A stretch of DNA of 64,000 nt from an uncultured Clostridia bacterium (GCA_948473085.1 CAOKWH010000004.1:33191-97190), one strand, 5' to 3'; counted from the stretch's first letter, positions 40,970 to 48,867 are shown. Numbers and translations: made by a program. The notes: generated by a model from the sequence alone, not told the origin.

Positions 40970-41485
40970 ATGGAACTGATTGAGGTATTGCAGCAGATCA
41001 ACCAGCAGTCTATGCAGTCTGCCGGTCTGACTGATCTTCAGATTGGCACTGTGACATCAGCGGCGCCGCTGGAGATTACCGTGGACACGCTCATGCAGCC
41101 GCTCAAAGCAGAGGTTTTGTACCTGACAGAGCCGGTGGTGGAAAAGAAAATCCCGGTGCTGACGCATCTGCACACCACATCTGGCTTTGCCCACAACCAT
41201 GACATCACCACGCTGAGGCATACGCACACCAGCGGCGGCGATACCACCGGCGAAGGACTGAGCGGCACCTATCCGACCGAGGAAGCGCTTTCAAAGGACG
41301 CCTTTGAAAGTGACCAGCAGCTCACCAGCATCGTGTGCTATGAAAACGGCGCGGCGCTGCCGGTGCAGAATGGGTTTATAATCCTCAACCGAGCGCTGGC
41401 AGTGGGGGACAAGGTCCTGCTGCTCCGGGTGCAGTCCGGCCAGAAATTCATTATACTTTCCAGAGTGATGGGAGGCGGTTCATAA
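40970..41485 (+). CDS. Baseplate spike-region protein (DUF2577/XkdR-like) with His-rich motif
   Basis: A 171-residue protein with the DUF2577 pattern LQIGTVTSAAPLEITVDTLMQPL..., followed by a stretch with eight histidines (THLHTTSGFAHNHD and RHTHTSGG). Such clusters could bind iron or zinc at the tip of the membrane-piercing spike. ATG 40970 after GGAGGTGCCT. Confidence 0.75.
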   Translation: MELIEVLQQINQQSMQSAGLTDLQIGTVTSAAPLEITVDTLMQPLKAEVLYLTEPVVEKKIPVLTHLHTTSGFAHNHDITTLRHTHTSGGDTTGEGLSGTYPTEEALSKDAFESDQQLTSIVCYENGAALPVQNGFIILNRALAVGDKVLLLRVQSGQKFIILSRVMGGGS

Positions 41486-41898
41486 TGGCGACATTACCCA
41501 CAGGCGGAACAGCGATCAGCCAGGGCGTCACCTTTGAGGAACAGCCCTCCCTGACCTGGTATGTAGATCCTGTTTCCCGGCAGATAAAAGGCACCACAGA
41601 CGGATTCAAAGCTGTGGCGCAGGCCGTGGAAATTATTCTCAATGTGGAGCGGTTCTACTGGCAGATCTATACGCCTAATTTCGGCATGCAGTGGCAGGGC
41701 CTGATTGGAGAGGACCCGGGCTATGTGGCAGCCGAGCTGCAGCGGCGTATTCTGGATGCCTTTTCGGTGGATAAGAGGATCACCGGTATACAGGATTTTA
41801 GCTACAGTGTGGAGGGCGACACCATGACAGTGAGCATGACCGTCACCACCGTGTACGGGAACACAGCACAGACAGTGGAGGTGAATCTGAATGCTTGA
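41485..41898 (+). CDS. Baseplate wedge protein (DUF2634/XkdS-like)
   Basis: A 137-residue protein with FEEQPSLTWYVDPVSRQIKGTTDGFKAVAQAVEIILNVERFYWQIYTPNFG, the DUF2634 signature, equivalent to gp25-like wedge components. It overlaps the next gene by 8 bases. Confidence 0.82.
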   Translation: MATLPTGGTAISQGVTFEEQPSLTWYVDPVSRQIKGTTDGFKAVAQAVEIILNVERFYWQIYTPNFGMQWQGLIGEDPGYVAAELQRRILDAFSVDKRITGIQDFSYSVEGDTMTVSMTVTTVYGNTAQTVEVNLNA

Positions 41899-43015
41899 TC
41901 TTTCCACATACACATACGCCTATCTGCTGGCACAGATGCTGGGGCAGGTCCCCGCCGCATATGACCGGCGGGAGGGCAGCATGATCCAAACAGCCCTGGG
42001 CCCAGCGGCCTATGTGCTGGAGGGCTTCTACATGGTGCTCGACCAGGTGCAGACCTCCGGATTCGTCCAGACCGCCGTGGGGCAGTCCCTGGACTATCTG
42101 GCGGCCATAGCGGGCCTGACCCGGTATCCGGCATCGGCGGCCGTGCGGCTGGGCGTATTCAATACCGCTGTACCGGTCGGCGCGCGGTTTTCCACCATCG
42201 ACGGCAGCAACAGCATCAACTTCCAGGTTACAGCTGCCACCTCCACAGCGAACCAGTACCAGCTGACGGCAGAAGTCCCCGGGACCATCGGGAACAGCTA
42301 TTCCGGCCCGATCCTGCCAATCACGGCGATCCCCGGCCTGACATCGGCGACCCTGACCGATATTCTGGTGCCGGGCGATGACGAGGAGACAGACGATGAA
42401 CTCCGGGCCCGGCTGATTACCGCCCTGAATGAGCGCCCCTTTGCAGGCAATCTGGCGGCCTACCGGCAGAATATCCTTGCCATTGACGGTGTGGGCTCCG
42501 TGCAGGTGTACCCCACCTGGAACGGCGGCGGGACTGTCGCCTGCTCTATCCTGGGGGCGGACTACCTGCCCGCCAGCCCTACACTGGTAGAGAATGTTCA
42601 GACAGCCATTGACCCGCCCCCGGGTCAGGGTCTGGGGCTGGGACTGGCGCCCATCGGCGCGAAGGTCATCATCACCGCCCCGGCGGAGGTGACAGTCAAT
42701 GTCACTGCCACCGTGACCCTGGCATCCGGGTATGACATCGGGCAGGTGCAGCCGCTGGTGGAGCAAAGCATTGAAGCATATCTGCTCACTGTGCGGCAGG
42801 GCTGGTCTGCACAGCTCGGTTCAGATTCCGTGGAGTATGCCGCTGATATCTATCTGGCCCGTGTGCTGGCGGCTATCGTTTCCACCACCGGCATCGTCAA
42901 TGCCACTGATGTGCAGCTCAACGGCGGCATCGCCGACCTGATCCTGACTGAAACAGGCACCTTGCAGCAGGTGCCGGTACTGGGGGAGGTGACGCTCAGT
43001 GCGGCTACAGCTTGA
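41891..43015 (+). CDS. Baseplate J protein (XkdT-like)
   Basis: A 374-residue Baseplate_J protein: YDRREGSMIQTALGPAAYVLEGFY..., GDDEETDDELRARLITALNERPFAGNLAAYRQNILAIDGVGSVQVYPTWNGGGTV. It forms the wedge ring of contractile baseplates. Overlaps the following gene by 17 bases. Confidence 0.92.
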   Translation: MLDLSTYTYAYLLAQMLGQVPAAYDRREGSMIQTALGPAAYVLEGFYMVLDQVQTSGFVQTAVGQSLDYLAAIAGLTRYPASAAVRLGVFNTAVPVGARFSTIDGSNSINFQVTAATSTANQYQLTAEVPGTIGNSYSGPILPITAIPGLTSATLTDILVPGDDEETDDELRARLITALNERPFAGNLAAYRQNILAIDGVGSVQVYPTWNGGGTVACSILGADYLPASPTLVENVQTAIDPPPGQGLGLGLAPIGAKVIITAPAEVTVNVTATVTLASGYDIGQVQPLVEQSIEAYLLTVRQGWSAQLGSDSVEYAADIYLARVLAAIVSTTGIVNATDVQLNGGIADLILTETGTLQQVPVLGEVTLSAATA

Positions 43016-43901
43016 CACCCCGCTTTTTGACAGCCTGCCCTACTGGTTCCGGGATATCCCGGAGTTCCGGCAGATCATCGGTGCGGAGCAGCCGGAGTTT
43101 GACGCAGCGCTTGCTGAGATGATCGCCATCGCTGACAACTTCTTCTTCCAGACGATGGATACCGGCGCTGTGAAAATGTGGGAGCAGGTCTTCGGCATTA
43201 TCCCAAACCCGGTCACTGAGGACTTGGAATTCCGACGGAGGCGTGTGCTCAACCGGCTTTCCACCCGCCCACCGTTTACTCTTGGTTTCCTGTACCAAAA
43301 GCTGGATGAGCTGATTGGCCCGGGTGCATGGACGGTGACCGTGGACTATCCTAACTATACCCTGTACATTGACGCCGCAGCGGAGAACCAGCAGTGGGCT
43401 ACCGAGGTGGCAGTCACCATCAACACCATCAAACCCTGCCATATCGTCTACCGCAGCCGTCCCTACACCAACGACACATTGTTCCTGAATGAAGGGATTG
43501 ACCTGAGTAAAATCATCTGGAACTACCGTCTGGGCGCATGGCTGCTGGGTCAGACGCCGTTCGGGCTGGAGAAACCAATGGGGGAGATCAAAATGCCGAC
43601 ACAGCTTTCCGTGCAGGCTGGGCTGCTCACCGATACAGCAGCCTATATTGAGGGCGACATTGCGAGCGCCCGCATCAATGGTTCGGTGAGCAGCCCATCG
43701 CTGACAAAATCCACAAGCGGCGCCGCTGTCACCGTTTCCTATACCGTCACCGAGGATCAGGCTTCCACCGTCATGCTGGTGGAGCTGCTGGACAGTGATG
43801 GGAATGTCCTGACATCGTCCGCCGTATATGTCCCAATTTCCGGCTCCGCAATTTTTAACCACACCATCACCGTACAAGAGGGGGTAAATACAAATGGCTA
43901 A
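42999..43901 (+). CDS. Tail protein (DUF2313/YmfQ-like, XkdU position)
   Basis: A 300-residue protein, GTG start at 42999 (GGGGAGGTG upstream). The N-terminal 190 residues fit DUF2313 (DSLPYWFRDIPEFRQIIGAEQPEFDAAL..., RRRRVLNRLSTRPPFTLGFLYQKLDEL). The C-terminal 100 residues look like an immunoglobulin-like beta domain (GAAVTVSYTVTEDQASTVMLVELLDSDGNV). It links baseplate and fibre. Confidence 0.8.
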   Translation: MRLQLDTPLFDSLPYWFRDIPEFRQIIGAEQPEFDAALAEMIAIADNFFFQTMDTGAVKMWEQVFGIIPNPVTEDLEFRRRRVLNRLSTRPPFTLGFLYQKLDELIGPGAWTVTVDYPNYTLYIDAAAENQQWATEVAVTINTIKPCHIVYRSRPYTNDTLFLNEGIDLSKIIWNYRLGAWLLGQTPFGLEKPMGEIKMPTQLSVQAGLLTDTAAYIEGDIASARINGSVSSPSLTKSTSGAAVTVSYTVTEDQASTVMLVELLDSDGNVLTSSAVYVPISGSAIFNHTITVQEGVNTNG

Positions 43902-45537
43902 CATCGTGAATCCCAGCCTGCCTGCCGACCTGCCCACCGATTGGTCAACCGAGCAGTATGTCAGTCCCAACGGGACTGAGGTCGGCCTGAGTAGGCAGCA
44001 CGGCTATAACTATCTGATGAAACAGGTCAACGACGCCCAAAAGGCCGTCAATACGCTGGCAGAACAGGCACAGGAGGTGGTCACCGGGCTGGAAATCGGC
44101 GCTCCGACCGCCACCGCTACACATAGCGGTACTACCGTTGCCATCACCGGCCCGGCCGGGGCGCAGACGGTCACTTTTCTGGCTCCTTCTGACTGGGAGA
44201 ATGGGAACAGCTATACCTACAACGGCAAGGCTATCACACTGACCGATCTAAACAACCAGCCGGTAGTGGAGGGCTGGAAGCAGGGTGCGCCTGTTACGCT
44301 GTATATCCAGGGCAGCCACGCTTTTTTTAGGGCTGGGGGTGGGGTGATTAGTGACCTGCCCCCGCTGCTGCCCAATATGCGGGTGACTGTGACCAAAGGC
44401 AGCCCCAAAGATACCTATGCGGTAAAGTTTGACAAACTGCCGGATAATGCAGAAACGGATATGTTGGAAAAATTTTTCCTGACCTATTCCTATTCCGAAA
44501 CCCCGCCAGAAAAACCGACCGCATCCAATACACTGTCAGAAAAGAGCAAATCAGAGGTATTAAGCAGCGCCGTGCCACCTGGCACTTTGTCGTACATCTG
44601 GACAGTCCCCAATGATAAAACCATCATTTTCCGGCAGTTTACACAAAATGCAAAGAAGCAGCTGCAAACCGAACTAAAAGGGGCTGTGTGGCCACCTGTT
44701 GTCGACCCGTGGCAGCTCCCCAAATTCACCGGCAATCATACCATTTTTGGAGATGAGCAGAGCGGCCGGATAGAGCTGTACGAAAGCGGCACCCTTACCC
44801 TGTCGCCAGGGGTTTATGATTTCTTTGCCGTGGGCGGCGGGGGTGCAGGAGGAACCGGGCTGCGGAACAACCGGGCCAGTGGAGGCGGCGGAGGCGGTGG
44901 ATATACCGCCACGGTCTTAAAAAAGGCAATTGCAGAGAAAAGTGTGTTTGCAGTTGTGGTAGGGGCTGGACTGCTTGGGACTGCCAACGATTCGGAACCG
45001 GAAAAACAAGCATCCAGCAGCACGATTACCGGGATTATTACTGCAAAAGGGGGATGGCGGCCCAATTCTTCCACTTCGGGGGAAAGCAACAGAAGCCAAG
45101 GGGGCGATGGTGGTTCCGGAGGCGGAGGCGGAGTTTCCGCGTATGCAGAAAAATATACGGCCGGTGACGGTGGCTCAGATGGCTCAGATGGGCAGAAGGG
45201 AACCAACTCCGGTACTGGATACCCGGCAGGAACCGGGCAGGGCAGCACAACACGCGCCTTTGGAAATATGGCACTTTATGCTGGTGGCGGGGGCGGCGGC
45301 AGAAGTGGGTATTCCTCTTCCTCCAATACTTATTCCGCAACTGCTGGTGCAGGGGGAGCCGGTGGCGGCGGCGGGGGCGACACAAAAGGCAGCCCGCTTC
45401 CTGGTACTCCGAATACTGGCGGAGGCGGCGGTGGTATGCGTGGCTATCAGGCAACCGGAAATTCCGGTGCCTCGGCAGGGGCAGGCGCCGCTGGTGGGTC
45501 CGGTATTGTTATTATTCGCTGGGGTTATACAAATTAA
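43894..45537 (+). CDS. Tail fibre/adhesin with polyglycine-rich tip
   Basis: A 547-residue tail fibre-like protein. The N-terminus (SLPADLPTDWSTEQYVSPNGTEVGLSRQHGYNYLMKQVNDAQKAVN) fits a baseplate-attached fibre. Residues about 290-547 contain many glycine runs (GGGGAGG, GGGGGGGY, GGGGGGD) between variable segments and end in GSGIVIIRWGY, a common end of glycine-rich adhesin domains. In T-even gp38 adhesins comparable polyglycine helices display the receptor-binding loops. It is the likely host-range determinant. Overlaps the previous gene by 8 bases. Confidence 0.8.
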   Translation: MANIVNPSLPADLPTDWSTEQYVSPNGTEVGLSRQHGYNYLMKQVNDAQKAVNTLAEQAQEVVTGLEIGAPTATATHSGTTVAITGPAGAQTVTFLAPSDWENGNSYTYNGKAITLTDLNNQPVVEGWKQGAPVTLYIQGSHAFFRAGGGVISDLPPLLPNMRVTVTKGSPKDTYAVKFDKLPDNAETDMLEKFFLTYSYSETPPEKPTASNTLSEKSKSEVLSSAVPPGTLSYIWTVPNDKTIIFRQFTQNAKKQLQTELKGAVWPPVVDPWQLPKFTGNHTIFGDEQSGRIELYESGTLTLSPGVYDFFAVGGGGAGGTGLRNNRASGGGGGGGYTATVLKKAIAEKSVFAVVVGAGLLGTANDSEPEKQASSSTITGIITAKGGWRPNSSTSGESNRSQGGDGGSGGGGGVSAYAEKYTAGDGGSDGSDGQKGTNSGTGYPAGTGQGSTTRAFGNMALYAGGGGGGRSGYSSSSNTYSATAGAGGAGGGGGGDTKGSPLPGTPNTGGGGGGMRGYQATGNSGASAGAGAAGGSGIVIIRWGYTN

Positions 45538-45551
45538 AGGGAGGAAATAGG

Positions 45552-45878
45552 ATGGCTCTATTACGAAAGGCACTCATACAGTGCAAAGGAGAGGACAAAA
45601 CACAGGGGGAGGTAATAGCTGTCACCGAGGTTTCAGAGCGGGGGTTTGGCGGCCTGCGGGCCGGGAATGACCAGCTATATTGGGATTGTACCCGGTGGGC
45701 TGTGGCCCCTGGGGATGTGTGGCGGGAGGGCGTCTTTTATACGGCAGCCAATCCCGGCGAGCCAGTGGAGTACATCCCCAGCGCCGAGGAGCAGATAGCT
45801 GCCCTACAGGCGCAGAACACCCAGTTAGAGGACGCCATCACCGGCATGATGGACACGATTGTAAGCCTATCGCTGTAA
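45552..45878 (+). CDS. Fibre-associated protein with C-terminal coiled coil
   Basis: A 108-residue protein with a beta-rich N-terminus (EVIAVTEVSERGFGGLRAGNDQLYWDCTRWAV) and a coiled-coil C-terminus (AEEQIAALQAQNTQLEDAITGMMDTIVSL). Such proteins follow fibre genes in Firmicutes phages, upstream of XkdX. It may be a fibre chaperone or accessory. Confidence 0.6.
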   Translation: MALLRKALIQCKGEDKTQGEVIAVTEVSERGFGGLRAGNDQLYWDCTRWAVAPGDVWREGVFYTAANPGEPVEYIPSAEEQIAALQAQNTQLEDAITGMMDTIVSLSL

Positions 45879-45890
45879 GGAGGGGAAAGG

Positions 45891-46034
45891 ATGTTTGAAT
45901 TTATACAGGATATGTACCGCCGGGGCCGGTATGGCAGGGAGAAGCTGGCCGCCTATGTGCCGCTGTTCCTGACACCGGAGGAATATCAGGCAATAACAGG
46001 TGAAGCATACAGGGAGGGGGAAGGGGATGCCTAA
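45891..46034 (+). CDS. XkdX family protein
   Basis: A 47-residue protein ending LTPEEYQAITGEAY plus an acidic tail, the XkdX signature. XkdX proteins lie between fibre and lysis genes in PBSX-type phages. ATG 45891 follows AGGAGGGGAAAGG. It overlaps the amidase by 8 bases. Confidence 0.8.
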   Translation: MFEFIQDMYRRGRYGREKLAAYVPLFLTPEEYQAITGEAYREGEGDA

Positions 46035-46665
46035 AGCTATCTACCTCTCCCCGGAACGCCGGCCGGCGCCGCATGGGAAGTATTGGGGCTATGATACCTA
46101 CGAGCAGGAGGTCTGCACCGATATTGCAGGGCGGGCAGCTGCTTTGCTGGCTGCCAATGGCTTTTTGCCTATCCTGGCCGATCCGGCCATGACCATCCGG
46201 CAGCGCGCCCAATGGGCGAACAAGAACAAGGTGGATTTCTACCTGCCCATCCACACCAATGCCAGTACAGATGGCAGTAAAGAAGGGATTGCAACTGGCT
46301 GCGAGATGATAGCATATCAGCACCCGGCATCCATCCGGGCCAACCGGTGTATCTATGATGAGATAACCAAGCTCTATCCCAGCAAGCGGGGGCTGAAAAA
46401 CGGCAATGCCTACACCGAGAACAACCTGACCGAGATGGTCAGCGCCTACATAGAAATTGGCTTTCACGATAACCGCTCCGATGCTGCCTGGATATTGTCA
46501 AGCCGCCAGCAGATAGCCGAGGCTATTACAAAGGGTATCTGTGCCTATTATGGGCAGGAATATATCCAGCCAGAGGACAAGCCCCTGGGGGGCAGGAGCA
46601 TTGGCCTGGGCGAGCTGGTCGGCCTGCTCCGGCAGCAGGGGATTGAAGCAATCAGGGTAAACTGA
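46027..46665 (+). CDS. N-acetylmuramoyl-L-alanine amidase endolysin
   Basis: A 212-residue Amidase_3-type endolysin that cleaves the glycan-peptide bond of peptidoglycan. Zinc ligands are expected at YLSPERR..HGKYWG, the HTNAS motif (residues about 76-80) and the catalytic Glu region YIEIGFHDN. The C-terminal 30 residues (GELVGLLRQQGIEAIRVN) may help wall binding. Located between XkdX and holin. Confidence 0.88.
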   Translation: MPKAIYLSPERRPAPHGKYWGYDTYEQEVCTDIAGRAAALLAANGFLPILADPAMTIRQRAQWANKNKVDFYLPIHTNASTDGSKEGIATGCEMIAYQHPASIRANRCIYDEITKLYPSKRGLKNGNAYTENNLTEMVSAYIEIGFHDNRSDAAWILSSRQQIAEAITKGICAYYGQEYIQPEDKPLGGRSIGLGELVGLLRQQGIEAIRVN

Positions 46666-46678
46666 GGAGGGGAAACGA

Positions 46679-47143
46679 ATGGGACAGAATACAAAGGCAA
46701 CCATAACCGCCATAATCAGCGGGTTTTCGGCACTGTTTGGCTGGCACGGCTGGCTGGCGCTGCTTTTTGTGGCAGGCATGACATTGGACATTGCCACTGG
46801 CGTGACGGTGGCCGGGGTGCGGGGGGAATGGAAATCCAGCACTATGTGCAAGGGCTTGGCCCACAAGATGGGGGCGGTGTTCGCCGTGGCGGCGGCGCTC
46901 CTGTTTGACGCCATCCTGGTGCTGGTCATCGGCAATCTGCCGGGCGTCCGGTTGCCCTTCGCCATCCCGGCACTGCTGGGGCCGCTGACAATGGTCTGGT
47001 ATACCATTGCTGAGTTTGGCAGTATTTTGGAGAATGTCGGCCAGCTGGGCGTACCAGTGCCGGGCTTTCTCAAGAAGGCCATCAAGCTGCTGCATACAGC
47101 TGTGGACAGCGCAGGGGAAGCAACAGACAAGCAGAGCCAGTAA
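46679..47143 (+). CDS. Phage holin (phage_holin_4_1 type)
   Basis: A 154-residue membrane protein with three to four hydrophobic segments (LALLFVAGMTLDIATGVTVAG; AVFAVAAALLFDAILVLVIG; IPALLGPLTMVWYTIAEFGSI). DIATG and WYTIAEFGSILEN are typical of this holin family. It would open the membrane for the amidase at the end of the lytic cycle. Confidence 0.88.
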   Translation: MGQNTKATITAIISGFSALFGWHGWLALLFVAGMTLDIATGVTVAGVRGEWKSSTMCKGLAHKMGAVFAVAAALLFDAILVLVIGNLPGVRLPFAIPALLGPLTMVWYTIAEFGSILENVGQLGVPVPGFLKKAIKLLHTAVDSAGEATDKQSQ

Positions 47144-47157
47144 AAGAGGGTGACAGC

Positions 47158-47451
47158 GTGGACGCTGGACGCAAGCAGACAAAGCGGCAGTTGAAGGAGA
47201 TGGGGAGGCTGGCGGACTACGAGCGGCTGCTGGGCACTGCCAAGCTGTTCCCGGAGGAGCGGCAGGTGGTTGACCTGGCCTATCTGGAGGGCTTCACGCT
47301 CTGGCAGGTGTCAGCCCGCTTAAATATGGGCTATTCCACGGCCAAGAGCCGGCACAAAAGCGCACTGGCAAAGCTGCAAAAATCCCGCTTTTGGGCGGGC
47401 TATACTGGGATAGGGAAAGGGGCTGCAATAAGCAGCCCCTTTTGTCAATAA
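47158..47451 (+). CDS. Late regulator, sigma-70 region 4-like
   Basis: A 97-residue protein, GTG start at 47158. The segment PEERQVVDLAYLEGFTLWQVSARLNMGYSTAKSRHKSALAKL resembles a sigma region 4/ArpU-like helix-turn-helix. It is likely to control late transcription. Its last codons overlap the terminator hairpin at 47416. Confidence 0.65.
   Translation: MDAGRKQTKRQLKEMGRLADYERLLGTAKLFPEERQVVDLAYLEGFTLWQVSARLNMGYSTAKSRHKSALAKLQKSRFWAGYTGIGKGAAISSPFCQ
47416..47443 (+). terminator. Late-operon terminator
   Basis: AAAGGGGCTGC and GCAGCCCCTTT form an 11-bp stem with a 5-base loop, followed by TG. It ends the long late transcript; A/T runs on both sides allow use in either direction. Confidence 0.8.
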
Positions 47452-47475
47452 ATATATAGATACTTTAATAATGAT

Positions 47476-47517
47476 ATCAATATATTCATTGATTTATTTC
47501 CCCTTTTGGTATATACT
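47476..47517 (+). promoter_or_regulatory. Promoter and operator of the 47539 HTH gene
   Basis: TTGATT (47489-47494), 17 bases, TATACT (47512-47517). The inverted repeat ATCAAT-ATATTC-ATTGAT (47476-47493) overlaps the -35 box. A near-identical element precedes the next gene at 47758. Confidence 0.75.
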
Positions 47518-47538
47518 ATATACAGAGGTGAAAAGAGA

Positions 47539-47754
47539 ATGTACCGATATAACGAATATGACAAGAGCGCAAAGGGGGTTATTGATGCAATTCTCAAAAA
47601 ATCCGCACTATCACAGGCAGAGCTTTCCCGTATTGCGGGGTATAAATCTCCGCAGTCTTTAAATCAAAAGCTGGTGAATAATACAATCAGCACCAAAGAT
47701 TTTGCACATTTGCTTGATACTCTTGGTTTTGAGCTGGTGATATTAAAAAAATAA
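47539..47754 (+). CDS. Small HTH regulator
   Basis: A 71-residue protein with ATG 47539 after GAGGTGAAAAG. The segment SQAELSRIAGYKSPQSLNQKLVNNTISTKDFAHLLDTLGFEL is an XRE-type helix-turn-helix. AT-rich compared with its neighbours. Shared operator sequences upstream of itself and of the following gene suggest it autoregulates and controls both. Confidence 0.75.
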   Translation: MYRYNEYDKSAKGVIDAILKKSALSQAELSRIAGYKSPQSLNQKLVNNTISTKDFAHLLDTLGFELVILKK

Positions 47755-47757
47755 TTT

Positions 47758-47799
47758 ATCAATATATTTATTGACATTTAAGCAGGCTTGTGGTATAAT
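47758..47799 (+). promoter_or_regulatory. Promoter and operator of the 47855 gene
   Basis: TTGACA (47771-47776), 17 bases, TATAAT (47794-47799), a consensus promoter. ATCAATATATTTATTGAC (47758-47775) overlaps the -35 box and differs from the operator at 47476 at only two positions. Confidence 0.8.
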
Positions 47800-47854
47800 A
47801 AAATCAGGTTGAGGAAGGACAGGATTATCAGCCAATACAAGGAGGAAGGATAAG

Positions 47855-48010
47855 ATGTTAGACATGGGAATGACCGATAAGCAGTTTAATCTATTTCTAA
47901 GATTTTTACAGAATGCTTTGGAAGAAATCAAAACCGAAGAGAATACCGATATGAAAGATAAAAAAATTGATAAACTGATGGATGATATCCAAAAATCCAT
48001 CGAAGATTAA
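47855..48010 (+). CDS. Small acidic phage protein
   Basis: A 51-residue helical protein (MGMTDKQFNLFLRFLQNALEEIKTE...) from ATG 47855 after GGAGGAAGG. Similar short helical proteins occur in clostridial prophages; no function known. It is probably repressed by the HTH protein encoded just upstream. Confidence 0.65.
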   Translation: MLDMGMTDKQFNLFLRFLQNALEEIKTEENTDMKDKKIDKLMDDIQKSIED

Positions 48011-48013
48011 AAC

Positions 48014-48042
48014 AAAAGCGGGCCTGTCCCCGCTTTTTATTT
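48014..48042 (+). terminator. Terminator of the 47855 gene
   Basis: AAAAGCGGG and CCCGCTTTT form the stem, followed by TATTTT. Confidence 0.8.
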
Positions 48043-48084
48043 TGCACAAAAAGTGCCTTTTCTCACCCTTTTTCAGCCCTTTCC

Positions 48085-48714
48085 ATGACCTACAAGGCGC
48101 CTAAAATCCGATACAATAAGGGCAGAGGACAGCCCGCAAAGCGCCGGTGCCAGGACTGGGACAGCCCCAGGGACTACTCTCGGGAGTATGACCGGGACTA
48201 TCGCCGGGAGGGGCGTTTTGTTGACGGCCGAGAGTACCAGGGATATGGCCGGGAAGGAAGGGAACGCCGGGAGCGCGGCGCCACCCCCGCTTACTACGAC
48301 GATGATGAGGAGGATTATTCGAGCCAGCTTGGCCAGATGATACGGGCAGGCGGCGTGGTGTGGATGCAGAACCCCAAAAAGAAGGACAATAAAAAGGAAA
48401 ATAAGGAGCTGGACAAACATACCGCTGAGGAATGGGTGGAGCAGATGGACAAGCCCGATGGTTCCGGCAAAGGCGGCCGCTGGTCCTTCGAGGAGGTGGA
48501 GCAGCTGATGCAGAACCGGGGCATCCAGCTGCCCATGCCTGACGCCTATGCCGCCATGAACATGCTATGCAGCGATTATGGAAAGACGCTGGCCAAGTAT
48601 GGCATCAATGCCCCGGAGGTCTACCTGGAGCTGACCAGGGACTGGATCGAGGATGACGACATCAAGGCCGGAAAGCACAAGACAGCCCTTTACTACCACT
48701 GCATTGTGGAGTAG
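48085..48714 (+). CDS. Unknown protein with Arg/Tyr/Asp-rich N-terminus (DUF7841-like C-terminus)
   Basis: A 209-residue protein. Residues 1-80 are low-complexity and charged (RDYSREYDRDYRREGRF..., EGRERRERG). Residues about 110-209 form a folded helical domain (HTAEEWVEQMDKPDGSGKGGRWSFEEVEQLMQNRG...AAMNMLCSDYGKTLAKYG...HKTALYYHCIVE) that I recognise from clostridial phages. No ribosome-binding site is obvious. It is the last P2 gene before attR. Function unknown. Confidence 0.65.
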   Translation: MTYKAPKIRYNKGRGQPAKRRCQDWDSPRDYSREYDRDYRREGRFVDGREYQGYGREGRERRERGATPAYYDDDEEDYSSQLGQMIRAGGVVWMQNPKKKDNKKENKELDKHTAEEWVEQMDKPDGSGKGGRWSFEEVEQLMQNRGIQLPMPDAYAAMNMLCSDYGKTLAKYGINAPEVYLELTRDWIEDDDIKAGKHKTALYYHCIVE

Positions 48715-48725
48715 AGGGGAAAGGG

Positions 48726-48753
48726 AAAAGGCCCCAGATGGGGCCTTTTTGTT
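48726..48753 (+). terminator. Terminator at the right end of P2
   Basis: AAAAGGCCCC and GGGGCCTTTTT form a 10-bp stem with a 4-base loop, just inside attR. Confidence 0.85.
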
Positions 48754-48843
48754 TATTCTTCTTCGTTTTCGTTTGTGCTGTCCAATCATATATAGTACAC
48801 AGGAAATTAAATAAAGCCTATCAATACGCCGCTTTAGTGGGGT

Positions 48844-48852
48844 AAACAGCCC
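48844..48852. other. attR core of prophage P2
   Basis: AAACAGCCC identical to attL (8513-8521). To the right the sequence continues as the 5' end of toxin copy 1 and matches 49195 onward in toxin copy 2. Confidence 0.8.
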
Positions 48853-48867
48853 TTCGTATGTTACCAT
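48847..48867 (-). pseudogene. 5' part of holin-like toxin copy 1, cut by P2
   Basis: ATG at 48867 begins MVTYEGL, the same start as the intact toxin at 49218, with the ribosome-binding site AAAGGGGGTGG in place. Beyond the att core the frame runs into P2 DNA and encodes an unrelated basic tail. The promoter is intact, so a chimeric short peptide could be made. Confidence 0.75.

Larger units (their letters stand above)
8522..48843. mobile_element. Prophage P2, about 40.3 kb, contractile-tail temperate phage
   Basis: Boundaries are set by the 9-bp core repeat and by the split toxin gene. The leftward lysogeny genes (integrase, repressor) and the rightward early, packaging, head, tail and lysis genes are in normal temperate phage order, with divergent promoters at 10932-11032. 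All expected modules are present and most genes look intact, so P2 may be inducible. The tail has sheath, tube and XkdP/Q/R/S/T/U-like baseplate genes, so virions would be myovirus-like. Confidence 0.9.

Noticed and set aside
44820..45550. Pro- and Gly-rich alternative frames within the tail fibre region (both strands)
   Set aside because: Shadows of the glycine-rich repeat DNA; only the frame 43894-45537 continues from an upstream fibre domain and ends in the expected GIVIIRW motif.
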